Made by a program: the position numbers and the translations under genes
Notes under the pieces: model-generated
Told to the model about the DNA's origin: nothing
Database searches by the model: none
The model's input: the letters and a program-made list of their open reading frames with translations, nothing else
In this document: positions 52,957 to 60,713 of the stretch, one piece after another
Numbering within the stretch: position 1 is the stretch's first letter
Layout of the letters: each line of letters begins with the position of its first letter
Assembly (NCBI GenBank): GCA_050246735.1
Contig: JBFWVM010000005.1
Location: 1 to 64,000, forward strand
DNA length: 64,000 nt
Direction of reading: 5' to 3'
Origin: Taklimakanibacter sp050246735
GTDB taxonomy: Bacteria; Pseudomonadota; Alphaproteobacteria; Rhizobiales; Aestuariivirgaceae

Positions 52957-53667
52957 TCAAATTGAAAGGTGGTGGGACAGCGTCTCGGTGTCCGCGATCT
53001 GCGCCTTGTCCAGCTCCGCCACGAAGCGGCCCTTGTCCATCACGAAGGCGCGGCCCGCGGCGCCCTGGATGAGGTCGATATTCTGCTCGACGATGAGCAC
53101 CGCGATGGCGCGCTCGGCGACGAGCCTGACCAGGAAGTCGCCGATCTCCTGGACGATCGAGGGCTGCACGCCGTCGCTCGGCTCGTCGAGCAGCAGGAGG
53201 GCGGGATCGCCGTTCAGCGCCCGGGCGATGGCGAGCATCTCCTGCTGGCCGCCCGACAGCGTGCCGGCCCGCTGGCGGGCGCGCTCCTTGAGGAAGGGGA
53301 AGTAGCCGTGGACGTCGGCCAGCACCGCTTGCGCCCCGCGGTCGCGGCGGATCAGCCGCCCCATGCGCAGGTTCTCCTCGACCGTCATATGCGGGAAGAT
53401 CTCGCGTCCCTGCGGCACATAGCCGATGCCGCGCCGGGCCCGCCGGTCGGCCGGCTCCTTCGCAAGATCGCGGCCGTCATAGCGGATCTCGCCGCTGCGC
53501 AGGGGCAGGATGCCGATGAGCGATTTCATGAGCGTGCTCTTGCCCACGCCGTTGCGGCCGAGCACCGCCACGATCTCGCCGGTCGCGATCGCGATGTCGA
53601 TGCCCTGCAGCACGTCGCCGGCGCCGTAGCCGGCGCGCAGGGCCTTGGCTGTCAGCAGCGCGGTCAC
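52957..53667 (-). CDS. Branched-chain/urea-amide-type ABC ATP-binding protein (LivF/UrtE type)
   Basis: 236 aa. Walker A GRNGVGKST, signature LSGGQQE, Walker B LLLLDEPSDGVQPS, IVEQNID switch region. The GVQPSIVQEI stretch is typical of UrtE. Start is set at GTG 53667, with AAGGA seven bases upstream; a TTG at 53682 gives five extra residues but poorer spacing. Confidence 0.93.
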   Translation of the reverse strand: MTALLTAKALRAGYGAGDVLQGIDIAIATGEIVAVLGRNGVGKSTLMKSLIGILPLRSGEIRYDGRDLAKEPADRRARRGIGYVPQGREIFPHMTVEENLRMGRLIRRDRGAQAVLADVHGYFPFLKERARQRAGTLSGGQQEMLAIARALNGDPALLLLDEPSDGVQPSIVQEIGDFLVRLVAERAIAVLIVEQNIDLIQGAAGRAFVMDKGRFVAELDKAQIADTETLSHHLSI

Positions 53668-53668
53668 G

Positions 53669-54394
53669 TCATTTCCTTCCAAGATAGATGTCGCGCACGT
53701 CCTGCCGGCCGGTCACCTCGTCGAGCGCGCCGTCGGCGAAGATGCGGCCCTGGTGCAGCACGGTGACGCGCTGGGCGATGTCGCGCACGAAGGCCATGTC
53801 GTGCTCGACCACGATCAGCGTGAGGCCGGTCCGGTTGAGCTCGCGCAGGACCTGCGCGGTATTGCTGGTCTCCTGCGGCGACATGCCGGCGGTCGGCTCG
53901 TCGAGCAGCAGGAGGTCGGGCCCCGAGGCGAGGACCATGACGATCTCGAGCCACTGCCGCTGGTGATGCGGGATGTTGCGCGCCTTGGCGGGATCGTCCG
54001 CGGCGAGGCCGAAGCGCCCGAGCGCCAGCCGGTAGCGCTTGTCCTTCACCTCGTTGCCGCTCTCGGCGGCCGCCGCCTTGGCGATCTGCAGGTTCTGCCG
54101 CACGCTCAGGTCGTGGAACACCCGGTTGGTCTGGAAGGTGAGGCCCAGGCCCTGCCTGACCCGCGCCGCGGGCAGCATGCGGGTGATGTCGACGTCCTTG
54201 AAGACGATGCGGCCCTTGTCCGGCTTCTGGATGCCGGCGAGGAGCGAGAAGAAGGTGGACTTGCCGGCGCCATTGGGGCCGATGATGCACTGGATGCTGC
54301 CGGGATCGAGAGCGAAGGAGACGTTGTCCGTCGCCACCACGCCGCCGAAGCGCTTGCTGAGGCCCTCCACGAGAAGGGATGCGCTATTCGCCAT
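53669..54394 (-). CDS. Branched-chain/urea-amide-type ABC ATP-binding protein (LivG/UrtD type)
   Basis: 241 aa. Walker A GPNGAGKST, FQTNRVFHDLSV, variant signature HHQRQWLEI as seen in UrtD-like subunits, Walker B LLLLDEPTAGMSPQET. Overlaps the permease gene by 11 nt. Confidence 0.93.
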   Translation of the reverse strand: MANSASLLVEGLSKRFGGVVATDNVSFALDPGSIQCIIGPNGAGKSTFFSLLAGIQKPDKGRIVFKDVDITRMLPAARVRQGLGLTFQTNRVFHDLSVRQNLQIAKAAAAESGNEVKDKRYRLALGRFGLAADDPAKARNIPHHQRQWLEIVMVLASGPDLLLLDEPTAGMSPQETSNTAQVLRELNRTGLTLIVVEHDMAFVRDIAQRVTVLHQGRIFADGALDEVTGRQDVRDIYLGRK

Positions 54395-55424
54395 GGGCCG
54401 CTCGCTTCCAGGGCTTGCGGGCCAGGAGGTCGAGAAGCGACACCACGAGGCCCTGCGGGAAGAACATCATCACCGCGACGAGCAGCGTGCCGGTGATGAC
54501 CAGCGCATATTGGTTGCCGGAGGAGGACAGCTGGTAGTTGACCCAGTTGAGCGCATAGGTTCCGATGGCGGCGGCGAGGAGCTTCTCGCGGCCGCCGACC
54601 GCGACCCAGATGACCGGCAGCGCCGCGGCGAGGAGACCGACCTGGCTCGGCGTGATGTAGTTGCCCCATTGCACATAGAGAAGCCCGGAGACGCCGGAAA
54701 GGGCCGCCGCCGCCACGAAGACGATCCACTGCCGCACCCGGATGTCGTAGCCCAGGGTCTCGGTCCTGAGCGCGTCCTCCCTGATCGCCAGCAGCACCTT
54801 GCCGAAGGACGAATTGACCAGCGCGCGGCACAGGAGATAGCTCACGACCACGACGGCGAGCGCGAAATAGAAGAAGGCGTAGCCCGAGAAGACGTAGGTG
54901 CCGAAGCCGAAGCTCGGGATGCCGGTCATGCCGTTGTAGCCGCCGAGCTGCACCGTGCCGACGCGCCACTGGTAGCCCGCGGTCTGGCCGAGGAAGGTTT
55001 CGAGCAGGAGGGTGAGGACGAGGGTGAGGATCGGCACGATCCAGGTCTGCACCCGCGCGAAGAAGACGAAATAGCCGAAGATGCCGGCGAGGACCATGGC
55101 GGCGGCGATGCCGCCGAGACTGCCGATGAGCGGGCCCAGCGGATGGCTGACGAGGTTGCCGGCGATGATCCCGTAGGCGTAGCCGGCGACGCCGAAATAG
55201 GCGACCTGGCCGAAGCTCAAGGTTCCGCAATAGCCCCAGAGAAGGGCGAGGCCCAGCGCCATCGGGATGTTGAGCAGGTAGAAGGAGACGTTGTAGGCGG
55301 CGAATTCCGACAGATAGAGCGGCACCGCGAGGAACAGCGCCAGCACCGCGGCGGAGAGCGCCCAGAAAAGCGGGCCGCGCCCGATGTCTTCCGGGCCGTC
55401 GAGGAGGCGGAGCAGTCTCGTCAT
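54384..55424 (-). CDS. Amide/urea-type ABC permease (LivM/UrtC type)
   Basis: 346 aa with about nine to ten helices. GYCGTLSFGQVAYFGVAGYAYG and FGKVLLAIREDALRTETLGYD are the LivM hallmarks. ATG 55424, two bases after the LivH-type stop. Confidence 0.94.
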   Translation of the reverse strand: MTRLLRLLDGPEDIGRGPLFWALSAAVLALFLAVPLYLSEFAAYNVSFYLLNIPMALGLALLWGYCGTLSFGQVAYFGVAGYAYGIIAGNLVSHPLGPLIGSLGGIAAAMVLAGIFGYFVFFARVQTWIVPILTLVLTLLLETFLGQTAGYQWRVGTVQLGGYNGMTGIPSFGFGTYVFSGYAFFYFALAVVVVSYLLCRALVNSSFGKVLLAIREDALRTETLGYDIRVRQWIVFVAAAALSGVSGLLYVQWGNYITPSQVGLLAAALPVIWVAVGGREKLLAAAIGTYALNWVNYQLSSSGNQYALVITGTLLVAVMMFFPQGLVVSLLDLLARKPWKRAAHGE

Positions 55425-55426
55425 GC

Positions 55427-56320
55427 TCAGCGCATCCTGTGCCGGAGGTCGAGCCGGCGCTGGATCGCCGCCGATATGCCGTCGGGCAGCAGCCGGATGA
55501 AGATGAGCGCCGCCAGCAGCAGGGCGACGGTGCCGAGGAACGAGCCGAGATAGAAGCCGACCGGCGTCTTCACCAGCGACAGCAGCATGGTGCTGCCGAG
55601 CGCCCCGGCGATGACGTTGGTGGCGCCGCCGACCACCACGGTGATGAAGGCGGGGGCGACGAACTGCTGGCCCATGAAGGGCATGATCGAGGTGGTGGGC
55701 GCGAGCAGCGCGCCCGACAGGCCGGCGAGAGCGGCGCCCAGGCTGAAGGTCAGCATGTAGATGCGGCCGGTGTCGACGCCGAGCGCCCGCGCCATGGTGG
55801 CGTTCTGCATGGTGGCGCGGGCCTGAAGGCCGATCTCCGTGCGGTTGTAGAGCCACCACAGGGCGGCGATCAGCAGCATGGCGACGGCGAACATGGCGAT
55901 CCAGTAGAGCGAGAAGGAATATTGGCCGAGGGCGAAATTGCCGCCGGGGATCTGGATCGGCGGCATGAACGGCCCGAACAGCAGGAGGAAGCCCTGCGAC
56001 AGGATGAGGCTGATGCCCCAGGTGACGACCAGCGCGCCGAGCTCGCGGCCGTAGAAGCGCCTGATGATGCCGAGCTCGAGCGCGGCGCCGAAGACGCCGA
56101 CCGCGAAGAAGCTGATGATCGCGGCGAGCCAGAACGGTGCCCCGTGCTGATAGGCGAAGGAGGCGATATAGGCGCCCATCATCATGAGCTCGCCATGGGC
56201 GAGGTTGATGATGTTCATCATGCCGAGGATCACGATGAGGCCGAGCGCGCAGAGCAGGAGAAACGCCGCATTGGTGCCGAGCTGGTAGAAGATGCTGGCG
56301 ATCAGACCGACGAGATCCAT
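55427..56320 (-). CDS. Amide/urea-type ABC permease (LivH/UrtB type)
   Basis: 297 aa. ILGMMNIINLAHGELMMMGAY near the N-terminus is diagnostic of LivH/UrtB. It lacks the long N-terminal extension of cyanobacterial-type UrtB, so an amide rather than urea transporter is favoured. ATG 56320. Confidence 0.94.
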   Translation of the reverse strand: MDLVGLIASIFYQLGTNAAFLLLCALGLIVILGMMNIINLAHGELMMMGAYIASFAYQHGAPFWLAAIISFFAVGVFGAALELGIIRRFYGRELGALVVTWGISLILSQGFLLLFGPFMPPIQIPGGNFALGQYSFSLYWIAMFAVAMLLIAALWWLYNRTEIGLQARATMQNATMARALGVDTGRIYMLTFSLGAALAGLSGALLAPTTSIMPFMGQQFVAPAFITVVVGGATNVIAGALGSTMLLSLVKTPVGFYLGSFLGTVALLLAALIFIRLLPDGISAAIQRRLDLRHRMR

Positions 56321-56364
56321 GGGGCGGAGACAGGCCTTTCAGGACGGAAGACAGGATTCCAGCT

Positions 56365-56395
56365 CGTCATGGCCGCCCTTGCGGCGGCCACGACG
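56365..56395. repeat. CGTCATGGCC-bounded repeat, short copy 5
   Basis: CGTCATGGCC (56365-56374) and GGCCACGACG (56386-56395) with GCCCTTGCGGC between: only the two tips of the longer element. Lies between the binding-protein and first permease genes and could fold in the transcript. Confidence 0.65.
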
Positions 56396-56412
56396 AATGG
56401 AGGGAACGGAGC

Positions 56413-57948
56413 TTACGCTTTTCCGAACATCTTGAAATAGGGATCTTCGTCCGGCGTGTACTGCTTGAATTCCGGCGTGCGGATCAGGTTGACGCCGAGC
56501 CGCTGCAGCCACCAGGCCTGGATCATCGGCCAGTCGCGCACGAAGCTCACATTGTGGTTCTCGTCGCAATAGGCGAGGCGGATCGGATGGGCGCAGTGAT
56601 GCGTGCCGGGCTCGAGGAACACGCTGCCTTCCGGCGCCTCGATGTTCCAGCCGAGCTCGAGCGCGCGCTTGACCTTCTCCTGGTCGGTCGTGCCGGCGAG
56701 GCGCGCCGCCTTGGCGTAGAGATGGATGGTGAAATAGGTGTTCTGCGCCATCTCCCCGATATACTGGTCGTCCGGGAACATCTCCATCCAGCGCTTGACG
56801 AAGGCGCGGTTGCGCGCCGTCGGCACTTCCATCTGGTACTGGATGGCGTTGTGCATCTGGGCCAGCGACGGCGGCGCGAAGCGCTTGTGCTCATAGCCCT
56901 GCGCCATGTTGACGGTCGAGGCCATCGGCAGCTTGAGGCCGGCGGCCGCCTGCTGCGGATAGTAGTTGTGGTGGTTCTGGCCGACCAGCAGCGTCATCAC
57001 CCAGTCGGGCTTCGCCTGCTGGATGCGGGCGATCACCTGGCTGAATTCCGACACCGACAGCGGGATGAACTCCTCGCCGATGATCTCGCCGCCGACCAGC
57101 GGGATGAAGGCCTTGGTCCAGGCCGCGGTCAGCTGGCCGAAATTGTAGTCGGCCGCGATGGTGTAGCATTTCGGTCCGAACTTCTCGACCATGTACTGCA
57201 CCGTCGGGATGACCTGCTGCTCGCACACCGGCCCGGTGCAGAAGGTGTTGGCGTCGGCGACGCCGCCTTCATACTGGTTGGTGTAGAAATAGAGCTGCTT
57301 GGCCTGGTCGACGACCGGGCGAATCGCCTCGCGCTCGGCGCTGGCGAAGCCCGCGACCAGCACGTCGACCTTGTCTTCCTGGATGAGCTTGCGGGCGAGC
57401 TGCTGCCACACCGCGTTGTTGCTCTGCCCGTCGGACTTGAGAAGCTGCAACTCGCGCCCCAATATGCCCTTCTCGCCCGAATCGATCAGGATGTTGTCGT
57501 CCTCGTCATAGACGAGGTCGGTCACCGATTTCTCGCCGCCGTCGTCGACTACGTCGAGTGCGGTGCCTTCCTTGCTGATGATCGGCGGCTTCTTGGCCAC
57601 CTGCCCCTCGGCGCCCAGGAAGCCGGCGCCGATATTGGGCGCGCCCTTGAGGGTCTTGCCCTCGTTGATCTCCTTGACCGCGAGCTGTGCCGCATGGACC
57701 TTCTGCAGGCCGTAGACGGCGAGATTGCCCGATTCGTCCTCGATGAAGCCGAGCTTCACCGGGTCGCTCGACTGCGCGAGCGCGCTGGCCGGTCCGCCGA
57801 AGTCCCTGAGATAGGTCGGCAGCGCCACCGCGGCACTCACGCCCGCCGCGACCATGCCTTTGACCACCGTGCGCCGGTCGGCGAGCATTTCGCCGCCTTC
57901 GCCGTCCTGCCGCTCGATAGTGGTGTCGTCCATTTTCTTGTCGGCCAT
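56413..57948 (-). CDS. Amide/urea-type ABC transporter substrate-binding protein (UrtA/FmdD-like)
   Basis: 511 aa, type I periplasmic binding fold. An unusual acidic N-terminal extension (about 25 residues) precedes the twin-arginine signal DRRTVVKGMVAAG. The mature part has VKLGFIEDESGNLAVYGLQKVHAAQLAVKEIN (key part GLQKVHAAQLAVKE), a long acidic insertion around residues 105-140 (DDGGEKSVTDLVYDEDD), and YNFGQLTAAWTKAF shared with AmiC/UrtA. ATG 57948 follows AGGAAAGGGA. Short-chain amides or urea are the expected ligands. Confidence 0.9.
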   Translation of the reverse strand: MADKKMDDTTIERQDGEGGEMLADRRTVVKGMVAAGVSAAVALPTYLRDFGGPASALAQSSDPVKLGFIEDESGNLAVYGLQKVHAAQLAVKEINEGKTLKGAPNIGAGFLGAEGQVAKKPPIISKEGTALDVVDDGGEKSVTDLVYDEDDNILIDSGEKGILGRELQLLKSDGQSNNAVWQQLARKLIQEDKVDVLVAGFASAEREAIRPVVDQAKQLYFYTNQYEGGVADANTFCTGPVCEQQVIPTVQYMVEKFGPKCYTIAADYNFGQLTAAWTKAFIPLVGGEIIGEEFIPLSVSEFSQVIARIQQAKPDWVMTLLVGQNHHNYYPQQAAAGLKLPMASTVNMAQGYEHKRFAPPSLAQMHNAIQYQMEVPTARNRAFVKRWMEMFPDDQYIGEMAQNTYFTIHLYAKAARLAGTTDQEKVKRALELGWNIEAPEGSVFLEPGTHHCAHPIRLAYCDENHNVSFVRDWPMIQAWWLQRLGVNLIRTPEFKQYTPDEDPYFKMFGKA

Positions 57949-57971
57949 GTCTGTCCCTTTCCTGTTTCGCT

Positions 57972-58580
57972 TCATGCTCTGGTCTTCTTGTCCGCCGGCC
58001 CGGTCGCGCCCGTCAGGATCTGTGCGGCGAGCTCTTCGACCGGCATGCGCTTGCTCATGCTTTCCTTGCGCAGGTGGCGATAGGCCTCCTCGTCGTTGAA
58101 GCCGAAGCTCTGCATGAGATGGAGAATGGCCTTGACCACGATGCGCCGGGCCCCCTGGCGCTCCTGGATCGTCGACAGCTTGCTCTGGAGCTGCTGGCGC
58201 CGCTGGCGCTCGTTGAAGGCGAAATAGAGCGCCGTATAGACGCCGTTCGAGCGCACCGGCTTCATCAGCACGGCCGACGGCTCGATATCGAAGGCGCGCT
58301 GCAGGCGGCTCGGCGATTCGATGCCGATGACGGCGACGACCGGCAAGGCGAGCCCGGCGATGACCGGGGCGAACTGCGCGTCGAGCGTGTCGGTGTCGAT
58401 GAAGGCGACGTCGGCCGCCGCCATGCCCGATCTGAGATCGACGGCGGCTCCTTGCGGATCGAAATGATGCGGCGAGATGCCGAGCCTGCCGAGCGTGACC
58501 TTGAGCGCCTGCGCGTTGCGGTCCTCCGCCATTATCAGAAGGGCGGTGCAGCCGCGGAAGTTCTGGATCGGCCGGGTCAT
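57972..58580 (-). CDS. amiR: ANTAR-domain antiterminator (AmiR)
   Basis: 202 aa. Pseudo-receiver domain (about residues 10-120), then a coiled-coil and the C-terminal ANTAR RNA-binding domain (about 130-190: VVKAILHLMQSFGFNDEEAYRHLRKESM). AmiR binds leader RNA hairpins and prevents termination once released from AmiC. ATG 58580 overlaps the AmiC stop (ATGA), matching the known need for co-translation of the pair. Confidence 0.9.
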   Translation of the reverse strand: MTRPIQNFRGCTALLIMAEDRNAQALKVTLGRLGISPHHFDPQGAAVDLRSGMAAADVAFIDTDTLDAQFAPVIAGLALPVVAVIGIESPSRLQRAFDIEPSAVLMKPVRSNGVYTALYFAFNERQRRQQLQSKLSTIQERQGARRIVVKAILHLMQSFGFNDEEAYRHLRKESMSKRMPVEELAAQILTGATGPADKKTRA

Positions 58581-59734
58581 TTGACGACCCTGAGATGGCT
58601 CGGGCGCGCCGGGCGCTCATGGTGCACGTCGTCCCAGATCAGATAGGGATCGGGCTTGATCGGCTGGCTGGCGGCGAAGATGATGTCGAAGCCGCCCCCG
58701 CCGTTGGAGACGCCGATGCGCGGGGTGAGATGGCTGTGGCGGTTGTCGCTGTCGATGCGCACCGGGCCCTGCGGCGCGTCGAATTCGACCTGGGAGAGGA
58801 CCGAACGGACGGCCGGCATGTCGTCGCTGCCCGCCGCCGCCAGCGCCCGGGCGAGGAGATGCACCGCGTTGTAGGAGGACTCAGCATCGGCCGAGGTGGC
58901 GCGCTGGCCGGGGAAGCGGCGGCGATAGGCGCGCGCGAAGGAGGCGTTGGCCTCGGTGGCGATGCTTTCGAAATAGACCGACGAGCTGATATGGCCGTCG
59001 CAGGCCTCCGGGCCGATCTCAGCGAGCTCGGGCTCCGACAGGCTGCAGCTCGCGACCGGCATGTCGCGCGGCTGGTCGATGCCGGCGCGCTTCGCGGCGC
59101 GCCGCAGGGCGCGGAAGAAGGCATAGGCCGAGTCGCCGATCAGGGTGTTGAAGATGAAGTCCGGGCGATGGTCGAGGATCTGCCGGACGATGGCGTCATG
59201 GTCGGTGTCGCCCACCGGCACATAGCGTTCGGCCAGAACGCTGCCGCCCGCCGCCAGCACCGCCTCGCGCATGATCTTGTTGTTCTCCCACGCCCATATG
59301 TAGTTCGAGCCGACGAAATAGGCCTGGTTGCCATGGCGCTTGAGCAGGAAATCGGCGAGCGGCACGATATGCTGGTTGGGCGAGGCGCCGGTATAGACGA
59401 CGTTCTCGCTGCTCTCGAAGCCTTCGTAATGCGAGGGATACCACAGCAGCCCGTCATATTTCTCGAAATAGGGCAGAACCTCCTTGCGGCTCGACGAGGT
59501 GTAGCAGCCGATGACGTGGACGAGCCTCTCGTCGATGAGCATGGACTTGGCGAGCCTGGCATAGGCGCTCAGGGCGCCGCCCGGATCGGCGATGCTGGGC
59601 TTGAGAGCGAAGGGGAAGCCGCCGCCATTGACTTCATCGACGGCGAGAAGCGCGCCATTCAGCATGGCCTGGCCGATCGTGGCATAGGGCCCGGTAATCG
59701 AGAACAGAAGGCCGAGTCTGTGCCTGCCTTTCAT
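58577..59734 (-). CDS. amiC: AmiC-type amide sensor (negative regulator)
   Basis: 385 aa cytoplasmic periplasmic-binding-protein fold without signal peptide. LGLLFSITGPYATIGQAMLNGALLAVDEVN and YNAVHLLARALAAAG (given by key parts GPYATIGQAM and SYNAVHLL) match AmiC. It sequesters AmiR until a short amide binds. Start 59734 chosen: GGAAGG lies seven bases upstream, whereas ATG 59740 is too close. Its leader carries an intrinsic terminator. Confidence 0.9.
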   Translation of the reverse strand: MKGRHRLGLLFSITGPYATIGQAMLNGALLAVDEVNGGGFPFALKPSIADPGGALSAYARLAKSMLIDERLVHVIGCYTSSSRKEVLPYFEKYDGLLWYPSHYEGFESSENVVYTGASPNQHIVPLADFLLKRHGNQAYFVGSNYIWAWENNKIMREAVLAAGGSVLAERYVPVGDTDHDAIVRQILDHRPDFIFNTLIGDSAYAFFRALRRAAKRAGIDQPRDMPVASCSLSEPELAEIGPEACDGHISSSVYFESIATEANASFARAYRRRFPGQRATSADAESSYNAVHLLARALAAAGSDDMPAVRSVLSQVEFDAPQGPVRIDSDNRHSHLTPRIGVSNGGGGFDIIFAASQPIKPDPYLIWDDVHHERPARPSHLRVVK

Positions 59735-59756
59735 GCGCATCCCTTCCGGTCGGCCT

Positions 59757-59795
59757 AAAAAACAAAAAGCCCTCGGGCTTCGACTCCCGGGGCTT
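59757..59795 (-). terminator. Intrinsic terminator in the amiC leader
   Basis: On the minus strand AAGCCC-CGGG pairs with CCCG-A-GGGCTT (10 bp, one bulge, 8-nt loop), followed at once by TTTTTGTTTTTT. It sits 23 bp upstream of the amiC start, where AmiR-type antitermination is expected to act. Confidence 0.88.
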
Positions 59796-59828
59796 CATCG
59801 CCGCACTATCTGTCTGGACTACTCGATC

Positions 59829-59872
59829 ACCACATGTCTGTGGCGTGAACCGCAGACGGAGCATCCTTGCTC
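59829..59872 (-). promoter_or_regulatory. Candidate ANTAR-target hairpins in the amiC leader
   Basis: First hairpin 59859-59872: stem GAGC/GCTC with hexaloop AAGGAT, which has A at loop position 1 and G at 4, the ANTAR-RNA consensus. Next, GTCTG/CAGAC (59836-59857) and an overlapping CCAC-AGACAT-GTGG (59830-59843), mutually exclusive. The second loop is only a partial match. Confidence 0.55.
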
Positions 59873-59879
59873 GCGGGAA

Positions 59880-59908
59880 AGTATTGCATCGCGGGTATTA
59901 TGCGTCAA
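59880..59908 (-). promoter_or_regulatory. Putative promoter of the amide operon
   Basis: Minus-strand TTGACG (59908-59903), 17-bp spacer, AATACT (59885-59880). Transcription would start near 59873, at the first leader hairpin, giving a leader of about 140 nt. The -35 is good, the -10 is weak. Confidence 0.5.
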
Positions 59909-59932
59909 GAGCGTGCCGCGAGCGGGCGCGCT

Positions 59933-60703
59933 CTACCGGATCGCATAGCCGCCGTCGATGGCGATCGCCTGGCCGGTCATGAAGGCGGATGGATCGGAGG
60001 CCAGATAGACGGCGAGCTCGCCGACCTCCTCGAGCCGGCCGGCGCGCGGTATCGGATGCATCAGGCGCTTGGCGTCGAGCGCTGCTTGCGGGTCGGGCTC
60101 GGCCTGCGCGACCTCGATCGAGAGCGGCGTCTCGATATAGCCGGGACAGATCGCGTTGACCCGCACCCCGCGGCCCGCGAAATCCAGCGCCATGGCCCTG
60201 ACCATGCCGATGACGCCGGCCTTGGCGCCGCAATAGGCCACTCTTTCGGCATGGCCCACCAGTCCGTATGTCGACGAGACGACGATGACCGATGCCGCCC
60301 TGGCGGCGAGGAGCTGCTCTGCGGCGAAGCGCACGGCGAGGAACGCCGGCAGGAGCGTGTTGTCCATGATGCGGCGGAATTCCTGCGGGTTGGTGTCGAA
60401 GATCGGGGTGCGGCCGCCGGCCCCGGCGCTGATCACCAGCGTGTCGATGCCGCCCATGATCTCCCGCGCGCGGGCCGTCACGCGCTTCACGTCCTCGGCC
60501 GACGTCGCATCGCCGGCTTCGCATTCGCAAGCCGCCGGACCGGACGCGGCGAGGCCCGCGACCGCTTCCTCGAGCACGTGCCGGCGGCGACCGGACAGGA
60601 CGATGGCCGCACCTTCCCGGACCATGGCCCCGGCGATCGCGAGGCCGATGCCGGTGCCCCCGCCATAGACGAGGGCGCGCTTGCCGGTGAGACGCTTCGC
60701 CAT
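59933..60703 (-). CDS. SDR family oxidoreductase
   Basis: 256 aa classical short-chain dehydrogenase. NAD(P)-binding GGGTGIG near residue 15, SAGAGG, catalytic Ser in VVSSTYG, YCGAK (Y-x-x-x-K), and C-terminal TGQAIAIDGGYAIR. Immediately downstream of the enolase-superfamily gene (10 bp), so both probably act on the same sugar acid or hydroxy acid. Substrate unknown. Confidence 0.92.
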   Translation of the reverse strand: MAKRLTGKRALVYGGGTGIGLAIAGAMVREGAAIVLSGRRRHVLEEAVAGLAASGPAACECEAGDATSAEDVKRVTARAREIMGGIDTLVISAGAGGRTPIFDTNPQEFRRIMDNTLLPAFLAVRFAAEQLLAARAASVIVVSSTYGLVGHAERVAYCGAKAGVIGMVRAMALDFAGRGVRVNAICPGYIETPLSIEVAQAEPDPQAALDAKRLMHPIPRAGRLEEVGELAVYLASDPSAFMTGQAIAIDGGYAIR

Positions 60704-60713
60704 GCCCGTCTCC

